Shown here piece by piece: positions 24,263 to 35,110 of a stretch of 64,000 nt of DNA. The notes beneath the pieces are model-generated. The model saw nothing but the letters and a program-made list of their open reading frames with translations. It made no database searches and was not told the origin of the DNA. Each line of letters starts with the position of its first letter. The stretch's first letter is position 1. Source of the stretch: Holtermannia corniformis (lineage: Eukaryota; Basidiomycota; Tremellomycetes; Holtermanniales); contig BCIJ01000032.1 in assembly GCA_001599935.1 (NCBI GenBank), positions 134,015-198,014 on the forward strand. The letters are read 5' to 3'. A program made the position numbers and the translations under genes.

Positions 24263-25438
24263 ATGGAGTTCCCAAACGTGATCCACATCAAAGCACACGA
24301 TCGTCCTCGCACCGCCCTCCCCTCCCAGGCCACCTCGTTCGCCAGCGGTAGCGGCAGCGGCAGCACCAACTCCCTCCCAACAGCCTTCACCTTTCGAGCA
24401 GTCATCGACCCCGACGAACAACAACGACTCGAAGCCGAATGGTTCGTCGATCCCAAGAACCATGGGCACGGACCGAAACGCGAAACAAAGGTGCCAGTGT
24501 TCGTCAAGACGCAGGGCGTGTATGATGAATTGGGGAGGGAGAGGGGCGATGGCGTGCAGGTGCAAGTGAATGCTGGGACGGGTGATAGCAAGGGGAAAGG
24601 ACGGGCGGTGGGGGATGATGTTGCGGGATGGTTCAAGACGTTGTCGGCGGCTACGAGTGCTACGTCGTCTCGAGCGCCTTGGCCTCCAGCGATAGCATCA
24701 GCATCAACCGGTACCGGCACTTCCAAAGCCCGCCCCGACCCTCCGCCAACCGCAGTCCCACCCTCAACCAGCGCCAAACCACTCCTAATCCCCCCATCAC
24801 AATGGTTCATCCGCCGCGTCCTCCTCTCTCAGGCCCAAGCCCAAGCCCCACCCCCACCCAAATCATCATCCATCGCAACCCTAATCGACGGCTACGACCG
24901 CCTGCCTTGCATCGAGAAACCAGTTCATTACGGATACGCCCTGGGCCCGAGTAATAAAGGGTGGGAACTGCTGAAACGGAATGGTTGGCAAGGCGGGGGT
25001 CTTGGTCGACCAGAGGGGTGGGTCGAGGGCGGGCGTGGGGCGGAGGAGCAAGAGCCCGACGGAGTGATTGATTTGACTCTATCCGACTCTGAAGACGCCG
25101 CCGACAAAGACGAAGACGACGAGATCCAAATCACCGCCATCAATCATTCCATCTTCTCCCTCCCGTCCGACTCACCATCCCTTCCCCACGCCTCATCCCA
25201 CCCTCCCAGAGCAACCCACGGCCCCGGCCGCACAACCCCAATCGCCACCTCGCTCAAATCCGACCGTCTCGGAATCGGGCACCGGTACAGCACCAACACG
25301 AAGCGCGTCACGCACACGGCCAGAGAGATGAGAAGACACGATCGACAGGTGAAATGGGTCAAGAAGAGGGAGAAACCGATCGAGAGGGAGAGGAGGGAGA
25401 GGAGGGAGAGGGAGCGGATCGCGCAGGCCCTGGCTTGA
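24263..25438 (+). CDS. G-patch domain protein
   Basis: Single-exon gene of 391 residues starting at ATG 24263 (MEFPNVIHIKAHDRPR). A low-complexity Ser/Gly/Pro region is followed by QWFIRRVLLSQAQAQAPPPP. The split G-patch reads YALGPSNKGWELLKRNGWQG and GGLGRPEGWVEGG, then, after an acidic insert (SDSEDAADKDEDDEIQI), TTPIATSLKSDRLGIGHR. The C-terminus is strongly basic and helical (VKWVKKREKPIERERRERR). G-patch proteins bind RNA or activate DEAH helicases in splicing and ribosome assembly; the exact orthologue is not clear. The absence of introns is unusual among its neighbours. Divergent from the SRF1-like gene. Confidence 0.8.
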   Translation: MEFPNVIHIKAHDRPRTALPSQATSFASGSGSGSTNSLPTAFTFRAVIDPDEQQRLEAEWFVDPKNHGHGPKRETKVPVFVKTQGVYDELGRERGDGVQVQVNAGTGDSKGKGRAVGDDVAGWFKTLSAATSATSSRAPWPPAIASASTGTGTSKARPDPPPTAVPPSTSAKPLLIPPSQWFIRRVLLSQAQAQAPPPPKSSSIATLIDGYDRLPCIEKPVHYGYALGPSNKGWELLKRNGWQGGGLGRPEGWVEGGRGAEEQEPDGVIDLTLSDSEDAADKDEDDEIQITAINHSIFSLPSDSPSLPHASSHPPRATHGPGRTTPIATSLKSDRLGIGHRYSTNTKRVTHTAREMRRHDRQVKWVKKREKPIERERRERRERERIAQALA

Positions 25439-26350
25439 TGGTGGCTTTGGCAGTTATCGTACGTGAGTTGTATTGTTTGTGTATAGTATGTGATGGAGGT
25501 GTTGTAGACGTCATCGGACTGTTGCCCACAGACTACCAAGGGCAAGGTTCGCAGCACGGCGTTTTAGCAGGCATACAGCGGTTGATTCTACCCAGCTCCA
25601 TACCCCATCCAATCACCACACATCGTTCGTTTGCCAGGCTATCACATCAGTGACGTTTTCAAACCTCAACGAGTCAGACCGTCGGCGCAGTCGAATCCAA
25701 TCGCCTGACCAGTCTCAGTGAGAGCTTACGAGCTTGCGGGTTGGGCATCAGAGACGTCAGTTTACCAGTCTTCAAAGCATACAGCAGCGCCGGCGCCGGT
25801 GCCGGTGCCGATTCTTCTCCCGCAAGTCAACGCCTTCTGCATTTCTGGGTTCCACAAGCTGTGAGTAGCTGACGGAACGGCAGTATCCTTTGCGTGTCTA
25901 TCTGCAAGACAGCGGTTTTGTCTCGTCCCGCTTCAAAAGTCCCACCTGAGCACCCAATCTGTAAGCAGTGGCAATCTAATCGACATGGGCACCTCTGCCA
26001 TCAGCTCTATACATATCGATACGCGCCCCACTTGCGTGAGAAAGCCTCGGCACGTCCGCAGCGAAGTAGTCGCTCGATGCGGATGCTGACGATATGACAG
26101 CAGCACCCACTCGGCGTTACATACGGGCCCAACAAGCCGCAGCCGTCCCTCCTACAGGCCGGACGCCCGCCAAGACCAGATTACTGTACCGACGGAGCAC
26201 ATGCCAGCCATGCCGTGGCCTACCGAGAGAAGCTTGCCTCACCCTGACCGCATGTTCTCTCCGCCCGGCCGATGCGCGAGCGCAGCAACGCCAAGGAACG
26301 CCGGCGCGCTACGAATAGCAATGGACGGGCGAGAGCGCAGTCTCGCTCGG

Positions 26351-26359
26351 TTATCAGAT
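26351..26359 (-). promoter_or_regulatory. Iron-responsive GATA-factor site (ATCTGATAA on minus strand)
   Basis: TTATCAGAT on the plus strand is ATCTGATAA on the minus strand, an exact match to the ATCWGATAA consensus of fungal iron-repressing GATA factors (SreA, Sre1, Urbs1 type). It lies about 120 bp upstream of the siderophore transporter ATG, so iron repression is the natural inference. Confidence 0.65.
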
Positions 26360-26423
26360 AGGAAAATCGGCGTTCAGGGCAATCGGCCGAGCTCGGGCGC
26401 GCCCCGGCTGAAAAATCGGATGG

Positions 26424-26434
26424 CTGATAATCAG
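26424..26434 (+). promoter_or_regulatory. Second GATA motif (CTGATAATCAG, near-palindromic)
   Basis: Contains TGATAA at 26425-26430, 49 bp upstream of the transporter ATG. Together with the consensus site 70 bp upstream it makes a pair, as is common in promoters repressed by dual-zinc-finger iron GATA factors. Confidence 0.45.
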
Positions 26435-26478
26435 GTCAACGCGGCGCGCTATCCGATTCCGCATCAACCATCTTCATC

Positions 26479-28465
26479 ATGCCTTTGCTTGACAAGCCGC
26501 GTGAAACGGCTGCACTGAACGCATCGGAGAACGCTCCGCCTGTGAGCTACGGCGCGGTAATCACTGGCGATGAAGCGCACGACCGGGTCAGCTCTGAAGA
26601 CAAGGAGAAGAGCATCGAGGCGGGTGACGTCCCTCTTGATGACTTTACCAACAAGGCCGATGTCCCGGACGAGGACGCTCAGGAGGGTGTCAAGCGCGCA
26701 GAAGCCATTACCCTCACCTGGTCCAAGTACTCGGTTGTGGCAGCCTACGCCTTGTACGTTTAACCTACCTGTCCCACACGTCTCTGACAGCCCTCAGCAT
26801 GTGGCTCATCTACCTCGTCAACGCATTCCAATCGTCCATCACCTACAACCTAAGCGCATACGTCGTTTCCGGCTTTGAAGCCCATTCGCTCATCCCCGTC
26901 ATCGGCATCGTCTCGAGCGTCATGAGCGCTGCCACCTACATGGTCGTCGCCAAGGTCCTCAACCTGTTTGACCGCTCGTACGGGTTCCTCGCCATGATTG
27001 CGTTTGCGACCATTGGCCTGATTCTCAGTGCCGTCTGCAAGAACATTGCAACCTACTGCGCTTCCCAAGTCTTCATCGGCATCGGCACGACCGGCATGAT
27101 CTTCTGTGTCGATGTCATCACGGCCGACACGTCGTCGGTTCGTGACAGGGGTCTTGCCTATGCCCTCACCTCGTCTCCGTACATCATTACCGCGTTTGCC
27201 GGGCCCAAGGCGTCGGAAGGGTTCTACGCTACCAACTGGCGCTGGGCGTACGGCGCGTTTGCCATCATCCTCCCCGTCGTCGCCATGCCCCTCTTCAGCC
27301 TGCTCGAGTACCACAAGCTCAAGGCGCGCCGCTCGGGCCTGCTCAAGCCCGCAAAGGTCAGCGGCCGCACCTTTATCCAAGGCGTCAAGCACTACCTGAT
27401 CGAGTTTGATGGTGTGTCCGGTGTGCTATCCTGATCGTTACTGATCCCGCAGTCCTCGGCGTCTTCCTCATCACCGCTGGCCTCGTCATCTTTCTCTTGC
27501 CATTCTCCATCGCCGACACGCAGGACAAAGGATGGAAGTCGCCCGCGGTCATCTCCATGATCGTCATCGGTCTCGTCTGCCTCGGTGCATTCGTCTTTGT
27601 CGAGCGCTACGTCGCGCCCAAGCCGTTCCTGCCGTTCGCCCTCCTCACCTCGCGCTCGGTTCTCGGCGCCTGCCTTCTCGACTTTACCTACCAGATTGCT
27701 TACTACGTTAGTTATCCTTCCGTCCCAACCTATGCTGACTCGGCAGTGCTGGAACCTCTACTTCTCGTCCTACCTCCAAGTCGTATACGGCACATCGCTC
27801 GCTACGGCCGGCTACATCGGCAGCATCTTTGACGTCGTCAACGGCGTCTGGCTGCTCGGCACTGGCATCCTGATCTCGCGCACGGGCTACTATCGCTGGC
27901 AGCTGTTCATCGCCGTACCACTCTACATCCTCGGTGTCGGCCTCATGATTCACTTCAGGCAGCCCGGCATGAGCGTCGGCTACACCATCATGTGCCAGAT
28001 CTTTATCGCTTTGTGAGTTCCCGCTTGATACGGTGCTCGTACTGACCGCACAGCGCCGGTGGCACCATGATCATCTGCCAGCAAGTTGCCGTCCTGGCCG
28101 CCGCGTCGCACAATGACGCTGCCGCCTCGCTCGCCTTGCTCGGTCTGTTCGGCTACACTGGCGGTGCCGTCGGCGGCGCCATTTCAGGTGCTATCTGGAC
28201 CCACACCCTGCCCGACGCTCTGATGAAGCTGCTCCCGGCCGAGTCGATCGACCTCTTTGACGACATCTACGAGAGCCTCGACGTCCAGCTCTCGTACCCT
28301 ATGGGTGACCCAACTCGCGAGGCGATCCGCCAGGCGTACGCGATGGCTCAGAAGCGCATGCTGATTGCCGGCACGGCCATCATGTCGCTCTCGCTGATCT
28401 GGATCTTTGTCATGAAGAACGTCAACGTCTCCAAGATCAAGCAGGTCAAGGGTGTCTTGTTCTAG
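26479..28465 (+). CDS. Siderophore-iron transporter (SIT subfamily, MFS)
   Basis: Starts at ATG 26479 (MPLLDKPRETAALNASENAP) with a long acidic N-terminal tail typical of SIT proteins. The 14-TM core includes WLIYLVNAFQSSITYNLSAY, VIGIVSSVMSAATYMVVAKV, NLFDRSYGFLAMIAFATIGL, CVDVITADTSSVRDRGLAYA and GPKASEGFYATNWRWAYGAF. The second half has CWNLYFSSYLQVVYGTSLAT, a long FAGGTMIICQQVAVLAAASH segment and GYTGGAVGGAISGAIWTHTL. The loop with YESLDVQLSYPMGDPTREAI also fits the subfamily. Five exons with small introns; stop TAG 28463. Imports ferric siderophores across the plasma membrane. Two upstream GATA sites suggest repression by iron. Confidence 0.92.
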
Positions 28466-28558
28466 CTAGGGTATGCACGTCTTATAATTTTCGCAGCGTG
28501 CCCAATCATTTCTCACCATCACGTCTCTGCGTTATAGCCGTGTAGTCTGGCGTTTGAC

Positions 28559-29720
28559 TCATACAGGAAAGCTGGTACCAGTCGTCTTGAAGCGTCGCAG
28601 GAAGCTCGCCAGGTCTTCGACGTCCGACACTTCTCGCCTGACTTGCTCGAGGTCAATGTTGTATCCTTTCTCGTCCCAGAACTGCTTGGTCAGCAGTGTA
28701 GCTCATCACTCTGCATACACACCTTGATAGACTGCTTCAGGATCGGTACAAAAGACTTGACGAACCAGGCGAGGGGCGTGGGTGCGAGCTGTGGCGATTC
28801 GCCGATAATCTACGATCTGATTAGCGGTGCCGCACAGTCATCTGCGCTACCTACCTGCTCATATGTCTTGTTCAGCTCTGGCATCGTCACGCCGTCACCC
28901 GCTAGTCGGACAACACCACCGAGCCAATCCGGCCCCTCCACAAACGCCTTGGCACCAGCTCGACCAATATCCCGCCCAGAGATGAGCTGGTGCTTTCTCT
29001 CTGGATGCGTCGGGAATGCGTATTTCAGCAAGACTGTACGGCCCATCTTGAGGAGGTACGGGGAGGTCGGCAAGAGGTTGTCCATGAATTGGGCTGGGCG
29101 GAGAAAGGTGAAGCCCATCGGTAACAGTGTGCGAATGTGGTTTTCGACGGTGCGCTTGACCTCGAAGCTGGGTTTGTCAGTATGGTGTTGGGCAAGGAGG
29201 ATGACCTACCCGGCAATGCCGCAGTCATCTAGGTCGCCGAAATCCGAGGACGAGTAGACAAAGTGCTTCACCCCGAAATCGTGTGCAGCATCGGCAATCG
29301 CTTTCCCTGCCGACAGTCAGCCACGGCTGCGGATGGGAAGATTGGCTCACCTTGTCTGACCATTGCCGCGTCGTCAACATAGCCTTGTACGCTAAAGACG
29401 CCATAGATGCCACCTTGAGGGTAGCCCAGGCTAGCCAGCACCTTGGCAGGCTCTTCCATGACCTTGTCGTCGACTTGCACAACCTTGACTCCAGCCAACT
29501 TGGTGAAGCGCTTTGCAACGCCCGAGGACGGGTTGCGCGAGAGGGCGATAATCGACCATGGCGTCGACGTGGCAGTGTTCTGCTCTGCTAGGGACTGCGA
29601 TTATGAGCGTTCGACCACAGCAGATCTACAGGCACCGGAACTCACGTGGATGAACCAAGCTCCCTGCAGGCCGGTAGCGCCGAAAACAACCACGACCTTG
29701 GTGTGGGGAGGTGCAGACAT
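28559..29720 (-). CDS. NmrA-like NAD(P)-binding family protein
   Basis: Starts at ATG 29720 with the Rossmann motif VVVVFGATGLQGAWFIH (GATGxxG), then ALSRNPSSGVAKRFTKLAGV, KVVQVDDKVMEEPAKVLASL and GVFSVQGYVDDAA. After introns come GVKHFVYSSSDFGD, TLLPMGFTFLRPAQFMDNLL and RHQLISGRDIGRAGAKAF-like sequence, and it ends DLASFLRRFKTTGTSFPV. This is an atypical short-chain dehydrogenase of the NmrA/HSCARG type; members sense NADP(H) or bind transcription factors rather than catalysing. Six exons, about 310 residues, normal length. Head-to-head with the Sur7-like gene. Confidence 0.85.
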
Positions 29721-30006
29721 CGATGGAGAGTGAATGGTGAGGAGAGGGTGACCCTAGAGCCGCCATATATGCCATCGCTCCGGCCCAAGTTGGCGTCATT
29801 GCTGTATTTTCGGAGCCGAGGCGGGCAGCGATGCCCGCTGATGACTGATGACCGAAGCTCAGTATTCAGAGCACGTATGACCTGCGTACGTTATCCGTCT
29901 GATCACCGTTGCTGAGCAATCGACGTCAGGTCGGTCTGCTGCGGCGTCGCTATCGACGTGGGAAGCCGAGGCTGCGTTACGTGATCGGACGTCCATCAAG
30001 ATCGTA

Positions 30007-30966
30007 ATGCTTCGGGGACGTCACGGACAGCATGACAACCTCGTATTGTGTGGTCAGGCAGCGATACGCCCTATTGAGGTGCTGAGCGGCGTCAGTGAGC
30101 GCGGGTCAGCCGCCATCTCCTTTGTGGCACCCTTTGTGCATCCCGAACTCTTTGAGACGTATCGACGCGTTGCGCTCGATGCTCCATCAACGATGCGCGC
30201 ATTGCCCAGTCCAAGCGTAAGCCAGCTGACTCGACTGATCTGGCCGTATCTTGCGCTTCCATGGCTCATCGCCCTCTTCTACATCCTTGGCGCCGTGAGC
30301 GGGCCCAAAACGTTTTGGTGGCTCGAGCTGGACGTCGCTGGGCGGACTTGGCAGCTCGGAGGGCTTGGGACATGTGCTGTCGGCTTCAGGTGGGTATCGC
30401 GACAGCGACGACAGCGAAACTAAACGTCCGAGTAGTTGTCCGATCACGTCGGGTCTGATCGGTGAAGCGAAAGCGGCCCAAGCGGCGCTGCAGTACCACT
30501 TTGCCGGTCCGTCCACAGCTCACCCCGCTTCCGTTACTGACTTGGCCAGTTGCTCCGATCATCACTCTCAGCGGCTTGGCCCACTTTTACGTGACGCGCT
30601 ACCAAACGCCTTTATATCAGCGCCTAGCCAGCTGGATCATCCCACTCATCGTCTTTGTATTCGCATTGACAGGCTGCCTGGTTGACATCTTGCTCGTGTA
30701 TACAGCTTTCAACAAGACGGGGGCGATTCGCACAAAGCCAGCTTATTGGCTGTGAGCCGGCTCCCCGCTGCGTGCGTCTCATTGCTGATGACACCAGTTC
30801 GACGGTCGGGTTCATCCTGACACTGGTGTGGCTAGCTCTTGCCGACTGGTTCCGGCGTTGCAAGTTTATTCAGTACGCCGTCGCCAACGCACCAAGACCA
30901 AAGAAACCGCGACGTGAACCGACGACAATGGAGAAAGTAGGTAGCTGGTGGCCTTGGGCGAGGTAG
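30007..30966 (+). CDS. Four-TM membrane protein, Sur7/PalI (claudin-like) family candidate
   Basis: TM1 is LIWPYLALPWLIALFYILGA. The extracellular part runs WWLELDVAGRTWQLGGLGTC, then across a 43-nt intron at 30390-30432 (donor GTGGGT, branch ACTAA, acceptor CCGAG) to AVGFSSCPITSGLIGEAKAA. A leucine/glycine stretch ending in Cys with a second Cys soon after recalls the GLWxxC..C signature of Sur7/PalI and claudins. Three more spans follow: VAPIITLSGLAHFYV, ASWIIPLIVFVFALTGCLVD and TVGFILTLVWLALADWF. The cytosolic tail is basic (APRPKKPRREPTTMEK). ATG 30007 is the first available; a later ATG at 30193 just before TM1 is also possible. Such proteins act in eisosomes, cell-wall or pH sensing. 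Confidence 0.6.
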
Positions 30967-31006
30967 AGGGTATGCATTACTGGTCGTACGATACCTGGAC
31001 TCGGGC

Positions 31007-31237
31007 CTAACGGTAGAGGTATTGCTGGTCGCCAAACACTGCCGAGCTTGCTACAGCTACTGTAATCGGCCGAATCTCTGCAAAAGATGACCAACTCGAG
31101 TCGGAACCCTCTTGTTGCAGTGAGTCTGCTGGGTCGGATTGAAGGGATGCGAGGAGGTGCCCAGCATCTATGTACTGAGCATACACGGGATAGTGAGGCT
31201 GAGTGGACCAGGTCGAGGTGCTTGAGGCGGAAGACAT
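31007..31237 (-). CDS. Small hypothetical protein
   Basis: An uninterrupted frame from ATG 31237 (MSSASSTSTWSTQPHYPVYA) to TAG 31007, 76 residues. It includes QYIDAGHLLASLQSDPADS and ends SSAVFGDQQYLYR. No recognised motif. It sits convergent to the Sur7-like gene and just downstream of MTQ2. Support is only an open frame with plausible composition. Confidence 0.3.
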   Translation of the reverse strand: MSSASSTSTWSTQPHYPVYAQYIDAGHLLASLQSDPADSLQQEGSDSSWSSFAEIRPITVAVASSAVFGDQQYLYR

Positions 31238-31356
31238 TTCGGGGTGATTGTTGCCCAAGCAGCGTCGATGCGTCGATTTATAGACCGCGGCCACGCCCAT
31301 CTCTACACGATTGGTCGCTCTCGAGAGCCTATGAATCGACCCGCACAAAGGGCGCG

Positions 31357-32286
31357 TCAAGCCGCCTGGGTACGTGAGAACCGCAGGGCGTAAAGCAGTT
31401 CACGCCCAGCCCGGCGCTTCAGCACAATCTGCGCGAATCAACGCCAGATCAGCACGCCAATAAGAGAGACAGACCTTGCCGTCCAATCCATGGCCTCGCA
31501 TGCGCGAGATGATTTCGTGTGGGCGGTTCTGGTCGACGGCGACGAGGTAGAAGCGGCCACTGGGAGATAGAATCGTCTAGCACCGTCAGTGTGGGTTGGG
31601 AGAGGAGGTGAACGGACCGGTAAGAGGTCGAGAACGGCGTTGGTGACGCGCATGCCGTCGAAGCCACCTGCCCAGGTCGCGCCGATTCCTTGGCCTTGTT
31701 GTGTGTTGAGCAGCCTGTATGTCAGCTTGTACCGAATCAGCTATGGGCGACTTACTCTTCCTCCTCGGTCGGCACGTAGGGAGGGTTGAACAGTAGTATA
31801 TCGACTTTGCCAGCCAGTCGAGCCAAGACGGGCGCCAGCAGCGATGCGTTGATGACGTCAAGTACTACCTTGACGATGTCAGCAAGACTGACACATATCG
31901 TATAAATCTCTCAATACCCACAGTGTTAGCTTGCGCAGTGCGCACCGTCGCATCGCAAGCTTTAGGATTAATGTCGACCGCCAGGAAGACTTGGCTCATG
32001 AGCGCCGTCTACCGCGTCCAAACTCCACATACAAGCCGACACATCCTTCAATATCTGCGCAATGAACGTCGAGACGATCCCAGAGCCCGGTCTGGACGAG
32101 TATCAGCCTTACTCTGCGATCTCTTGCTACCCACCCAATCTCAACACAGACGTTCGGTTTGAGCGCACGCAGCTCGTCCGCATCTTGCTCGAGCGCATCC
32201 AGGAAGATGAACGAGTCTTCTGCAGGCTCGTAGACGTCTTCATAGTCGTCTGCTGTGAGGTGACCGATCTGCGGAGTCGGCAGCAT
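31357..32286 (-). CDS. MTQ2: eRF1 glutamine methyltransferase (HemK family)
   Basis: Starts at ATG 32286 with MLPTPQIGHLTADDYEDVYE, then PAEDSFIFLDALEQDADEL and CVEIG joined by an intron to SGSGIVSTFIAQIL (SAM-binding motif I). The catalytic NPPY motif is intact in DILLFNPPYVPTEEE. It continues LLNTQQGQGIGATWAGGFDG, LSPSGRFYLVAVDQNRPHE and, after the last intron, IVLKRRAGRELLYALRFSR to a TGA at 31357. The enzyme N5-methylates the GGQ glutamine of release factor eRF1, working with the Trm112 zinc protein. Family length (about 220 residues) and motifs are normal. Confidence 0.9.
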
Positions 32287-32385
32287 CGCTGTATGGGCAA
32301 GGGGAGCGTTCCGACTTTTGGTGAATTGCTACGAGTTGCTAGACGGTTGCTAGGAATTGGTAGGATGGTGGCATGCTACCCACCA

Positions 32386-34450
32386 CTAGGCCCCGAACGC
32401 CGCCAGCTCCCTCACAACGCCCTCGACCAGACTCTCCATCTCAACACCCACCAGCCCGCCCTTGACGCCAAACCCAACCCTCAACTCGTCCAAAGCCTTC
32501 ATCATCGTCTCCCTAGCCAGCTTCATCCGCGGCACCCCCTCGCTAGGGACCATGACCTGGGCGCCGTCTTCAGACACCCACGTCTCGGCATTGATCAGTT
32601 TCGCGAGCTCTGCGAGGATGATGCCGCGCGTGGGGTGGCCTGAAGGGTAGGCTTGTAGGCTGCCGATGTGGGCTTGGGAGAGGAACTGGATCGCTTGTTG
32701 TCTGTTGGAGTGGCCGAGGGCTGAAGGCGTGGCCTTGTCGGGCCGGGAGAGGAGAAGGGAGGCGAGTCGCAGAAGGGCGAGCAGGGGGTGGCTCGAGGGA
32801 GGCATCGCGGTCATCAGTGTTGAGAGTACTGCTGCGAGCTGTGGTAGAGCCGATATGGGGTCTGACTGGTCAGGCGTGGTCATGAGATCGTATGCAACTC
32901 ACCCAGCTCGCCCGCCTCGTCTTGGTGCAGAAGCGCAAACGCCTGATCGACCGCTGGTTTGAGCTTCTTGCTGACCACAAACTCGGCTCCACACTCGCAC
33001 GTCGTCTTACCCTGTGCCTCGACTACGACCGTCAGCCGCGTTCTCCCCACGTCGGCCAAGTGCTCACCAGGCAACATGCCGACTCCCCGCTCAGGACACT
33101 TGGGATGATATACCGCCCATCTCCAATCCACTCCCTCCCTCACACACAATGCACACTCGCAGTCAAAGTGATAACGCTGCTTCAGATCCGCTCGCCGAAG
33201 ATGGCGCGGCAACGAGACGTCGATATACGCCGTCAGGATCTCCTCGCCAGCCTCGATATCGCGCAGGGCAACGACGTGCATGCCTTTGCCGCCACCAAAG
33301 GGAAACACGACGACTGCGTTTGGGTCGCACGAGTGGTTGCAGAGCGCGACGAGGGGTGAGGTCGAGACGCCGATCGCGGTCAGGGAGGGTGAAGCGAGGG
33401 TGAAAGAGTTTACTTGGAACTGGGGATGTGAGCATAGGTAATGACACAGGATACACGTACCGCGCTGCACAGGTCGACGACTTTGGCAGCATCCTTGAAT
33501 CCGAAGCTTGACATGTCGGTCGCTTGCAGTGTATCGCCCGAGGTCGCTTCAGCCGCGGAGAGGTAGTGCTGCAAGAATAGCGCTTGCTTGCCAATCCGTT
33601 CACCCTCGTCATGGTTCAATTGTTGCCGGTCTGAAAGTCAGCTGTGATCCTCTTCGCTCGACGTACGAGACTCCATCTGCCGGATCTTGGCCCACTACAC
33701 GCGTCAGCTAGGCCAGCTCCCAGTAGACATACCTCGTTATCATCCTTCTTGCGCAGCCAGCAGACTCTTCCCAGACTCCTGATGATCTCATTTGGGACCC
33801 ACGAGTCGTCCTGTCCGTCTTTGACAGCGGCTGTACGATCAGGGTATGTTTTCAGATACATGCTCTTGATCTTGGCGAGCGCCTTGCATTCCGGCTGATG
33901 TATTGGCCATGTAACACGTTGGCATGTCTACGATCATCAGCGAGGCTGAGAGGCGAAGATTTACTCACGGCCGAGCAGTATCGCGCGACGCCGCACGCCG
34001 TGCACCGGAGCAGCTTCTTGCGCGGTGAACCCGAGCTGATCGCGATTTCGTGCGGAGAGAGAAAGCAATGCGAACAGTAGCTTGACAGATGCGGAGTCGA
34101 CAAGACCTGCACGGCGGGGTGGGTCGTCAAGAGCGCGGTGCCTGCTGTCGTCAGCACGGTGCGCACAGACGCGACCGACCTTTCTTGACGCGCTGTCCGT
34201 CTGCCACGTAGACTCCGCGTCCACGCACAGCACTCTTCTTGATCACAAGCGTGTTGGGAAGGTCATTGTACAGTGAGCCATCGACCGCTTCGAGGTCGTG
34301 CTGCTGAACTGTCGATCCCTCGGCATCGATCGGCTGTACCTGCTCCAGCTCGCTTGCCATGTCGGCGCTTGCGTCTGCAGCCTGGACTCGAGTGACGAGC
34401 TGCCTCTGCCTGCCCTGTCTGCAGCTCCTGAGTGCCGCGAACGAGCTCAT
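32386..34450 (-). CDS. SET-MYND (SMYD-type) protein lysine methyltransferase-like
   Basis: Starts at ATG 34450 (MSSFAALRSCRQGRQRQ). SET-N follows: LPNTLVIKKSAVRGRGVYVA and TALLTTHPAVQVLST. A MYND zinc finger is inserted, CSHCFLSPHE, KKLLRCTACGVARYCSA, then CQRVTWPIHQPECKALAKI. The SET core includes VNSFTLASPSLTAIGVSTSP, LVALCNHSCDPNAVVVFPF (NHSCxPN motif) and LRDIEAGEEILTAYIDVSLP. The post-SET Cys cluster reads RYHFDCECALCVREG. The C-terminal third is helical (TPR-like), ending VEGVVRELAAFGA. All key SET motifs are present, so methyltransferase activity is likely; the substrate is unknown. Same strand as MTQ2, 100 bp upstream of it. Confidence 0.85.
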
Positions 34451-34510
34451 GGTCGTTTTGTGAAAGACGAAGACACACAAAGGAGCCATACTGATCAGCA
34501 TTTCATGTGA

Positions 34511-35110
34511 CATGTCATTCTACGTGGCGTCCATCTTCTTGGAGTGTCCGGCCGGCAATCAGTACGAGAACGGTCAACACAGCTGCGACGGGGCGGGCGA
34601 CGAACGAGAAAGACAGCCGGACGGCGAGCGAAGAGCCCGGCGTCGTGGCAACGTGGCTACTGTTCGTTAACAATACCGTCAACCATCCCACCGTCGAAGT
34701 AGAGGCGTGACGCAAAGCACGAGAGCGCGAGCTGCTCGAAGAGCACCTGCGCAGCGCAAGGTCCGAGACAGAATCGGTTGACACAGCAGATCTCACGGGC
34801 GATATCAGGTCTGCCGTGCGGCAAGAGCTCCGCATCCACCTCAAGCAGAGTGGTGCGCTTGTGCTGCGACCGCCAGACGCCGCTGACATCTCCAATATCA
34901 CCCTCAACCTGTTCCCTTGGCAAGGCGAAATCTCGAAAATCCCACCTCTGTTCAGTTCCCAGCCATCTGATCCCCAGGTTGCTTCACCTGCCGTTCGACC
35001 CCGCCACGTCCGATATTCAACTCTAGCAAAGCGGCTTGTTCAAGTCATTTGTCGCCGTCTGCGAACAATCTCGCCACCGGGTCGGCTATCCCCTGTGGGT
35101 TCCGGCGGTT
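34511..35110 (+). CDS. Unresolved coding-like region, possibly a gene with unplaced introns or a decayed gene
   Basis: Divergent from the SET-MYND gene. One frame gives coding-like sequence: TNEKDSRTASEEPGVVATWL, a TGA at 34708-34710, then RELLEEHLRSARSETESVDT and DIRSAVRQELRIHLKQSGAL ending NITLNLFPWQ. Another frame then gives LLHLPFDPATSDIQL, a TAG, and QSGLFKSFVAVCEQSRHR with GYPLWVPAVW. Plausible introns exist for both breaks: GTTAAC to GAGAG around 34675-34733, and an acceptor CTCTAG just before CAAAGC. I could not build one complete open model, and I do not recognise the family. ATG 34511 (MSFYVASIFLE) is a candidate start. Confidence 0.35.

Larger units (their letters stand above)
25439..26478. 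other. Intergenic region upstream of the siderophore transporter
   Basis: About 1 kb with no supported gene, the largest non-coding gap on this side of the window. It has a small GCCGGTGCCGGT repeat near 25792-25812. The GATA motifs listed separately are the only regulatory sites I can argue for. Confidence 0.5.

Noticed and set aside
30376..30420. Very short (16- or 25-nt) introns in the Sur7-like gene
   Set aside because: A 43-nt intron at 30390-30432 with a branch-like CTAAA keeps the same frame and matches the usual intron size.
34708..34710. TGA as a selenocysteine codon
   Set aside because: No SECIS element or selenoprotein family context, and most fungi lack the selenocysteine machinery; intron or decay explains it better.
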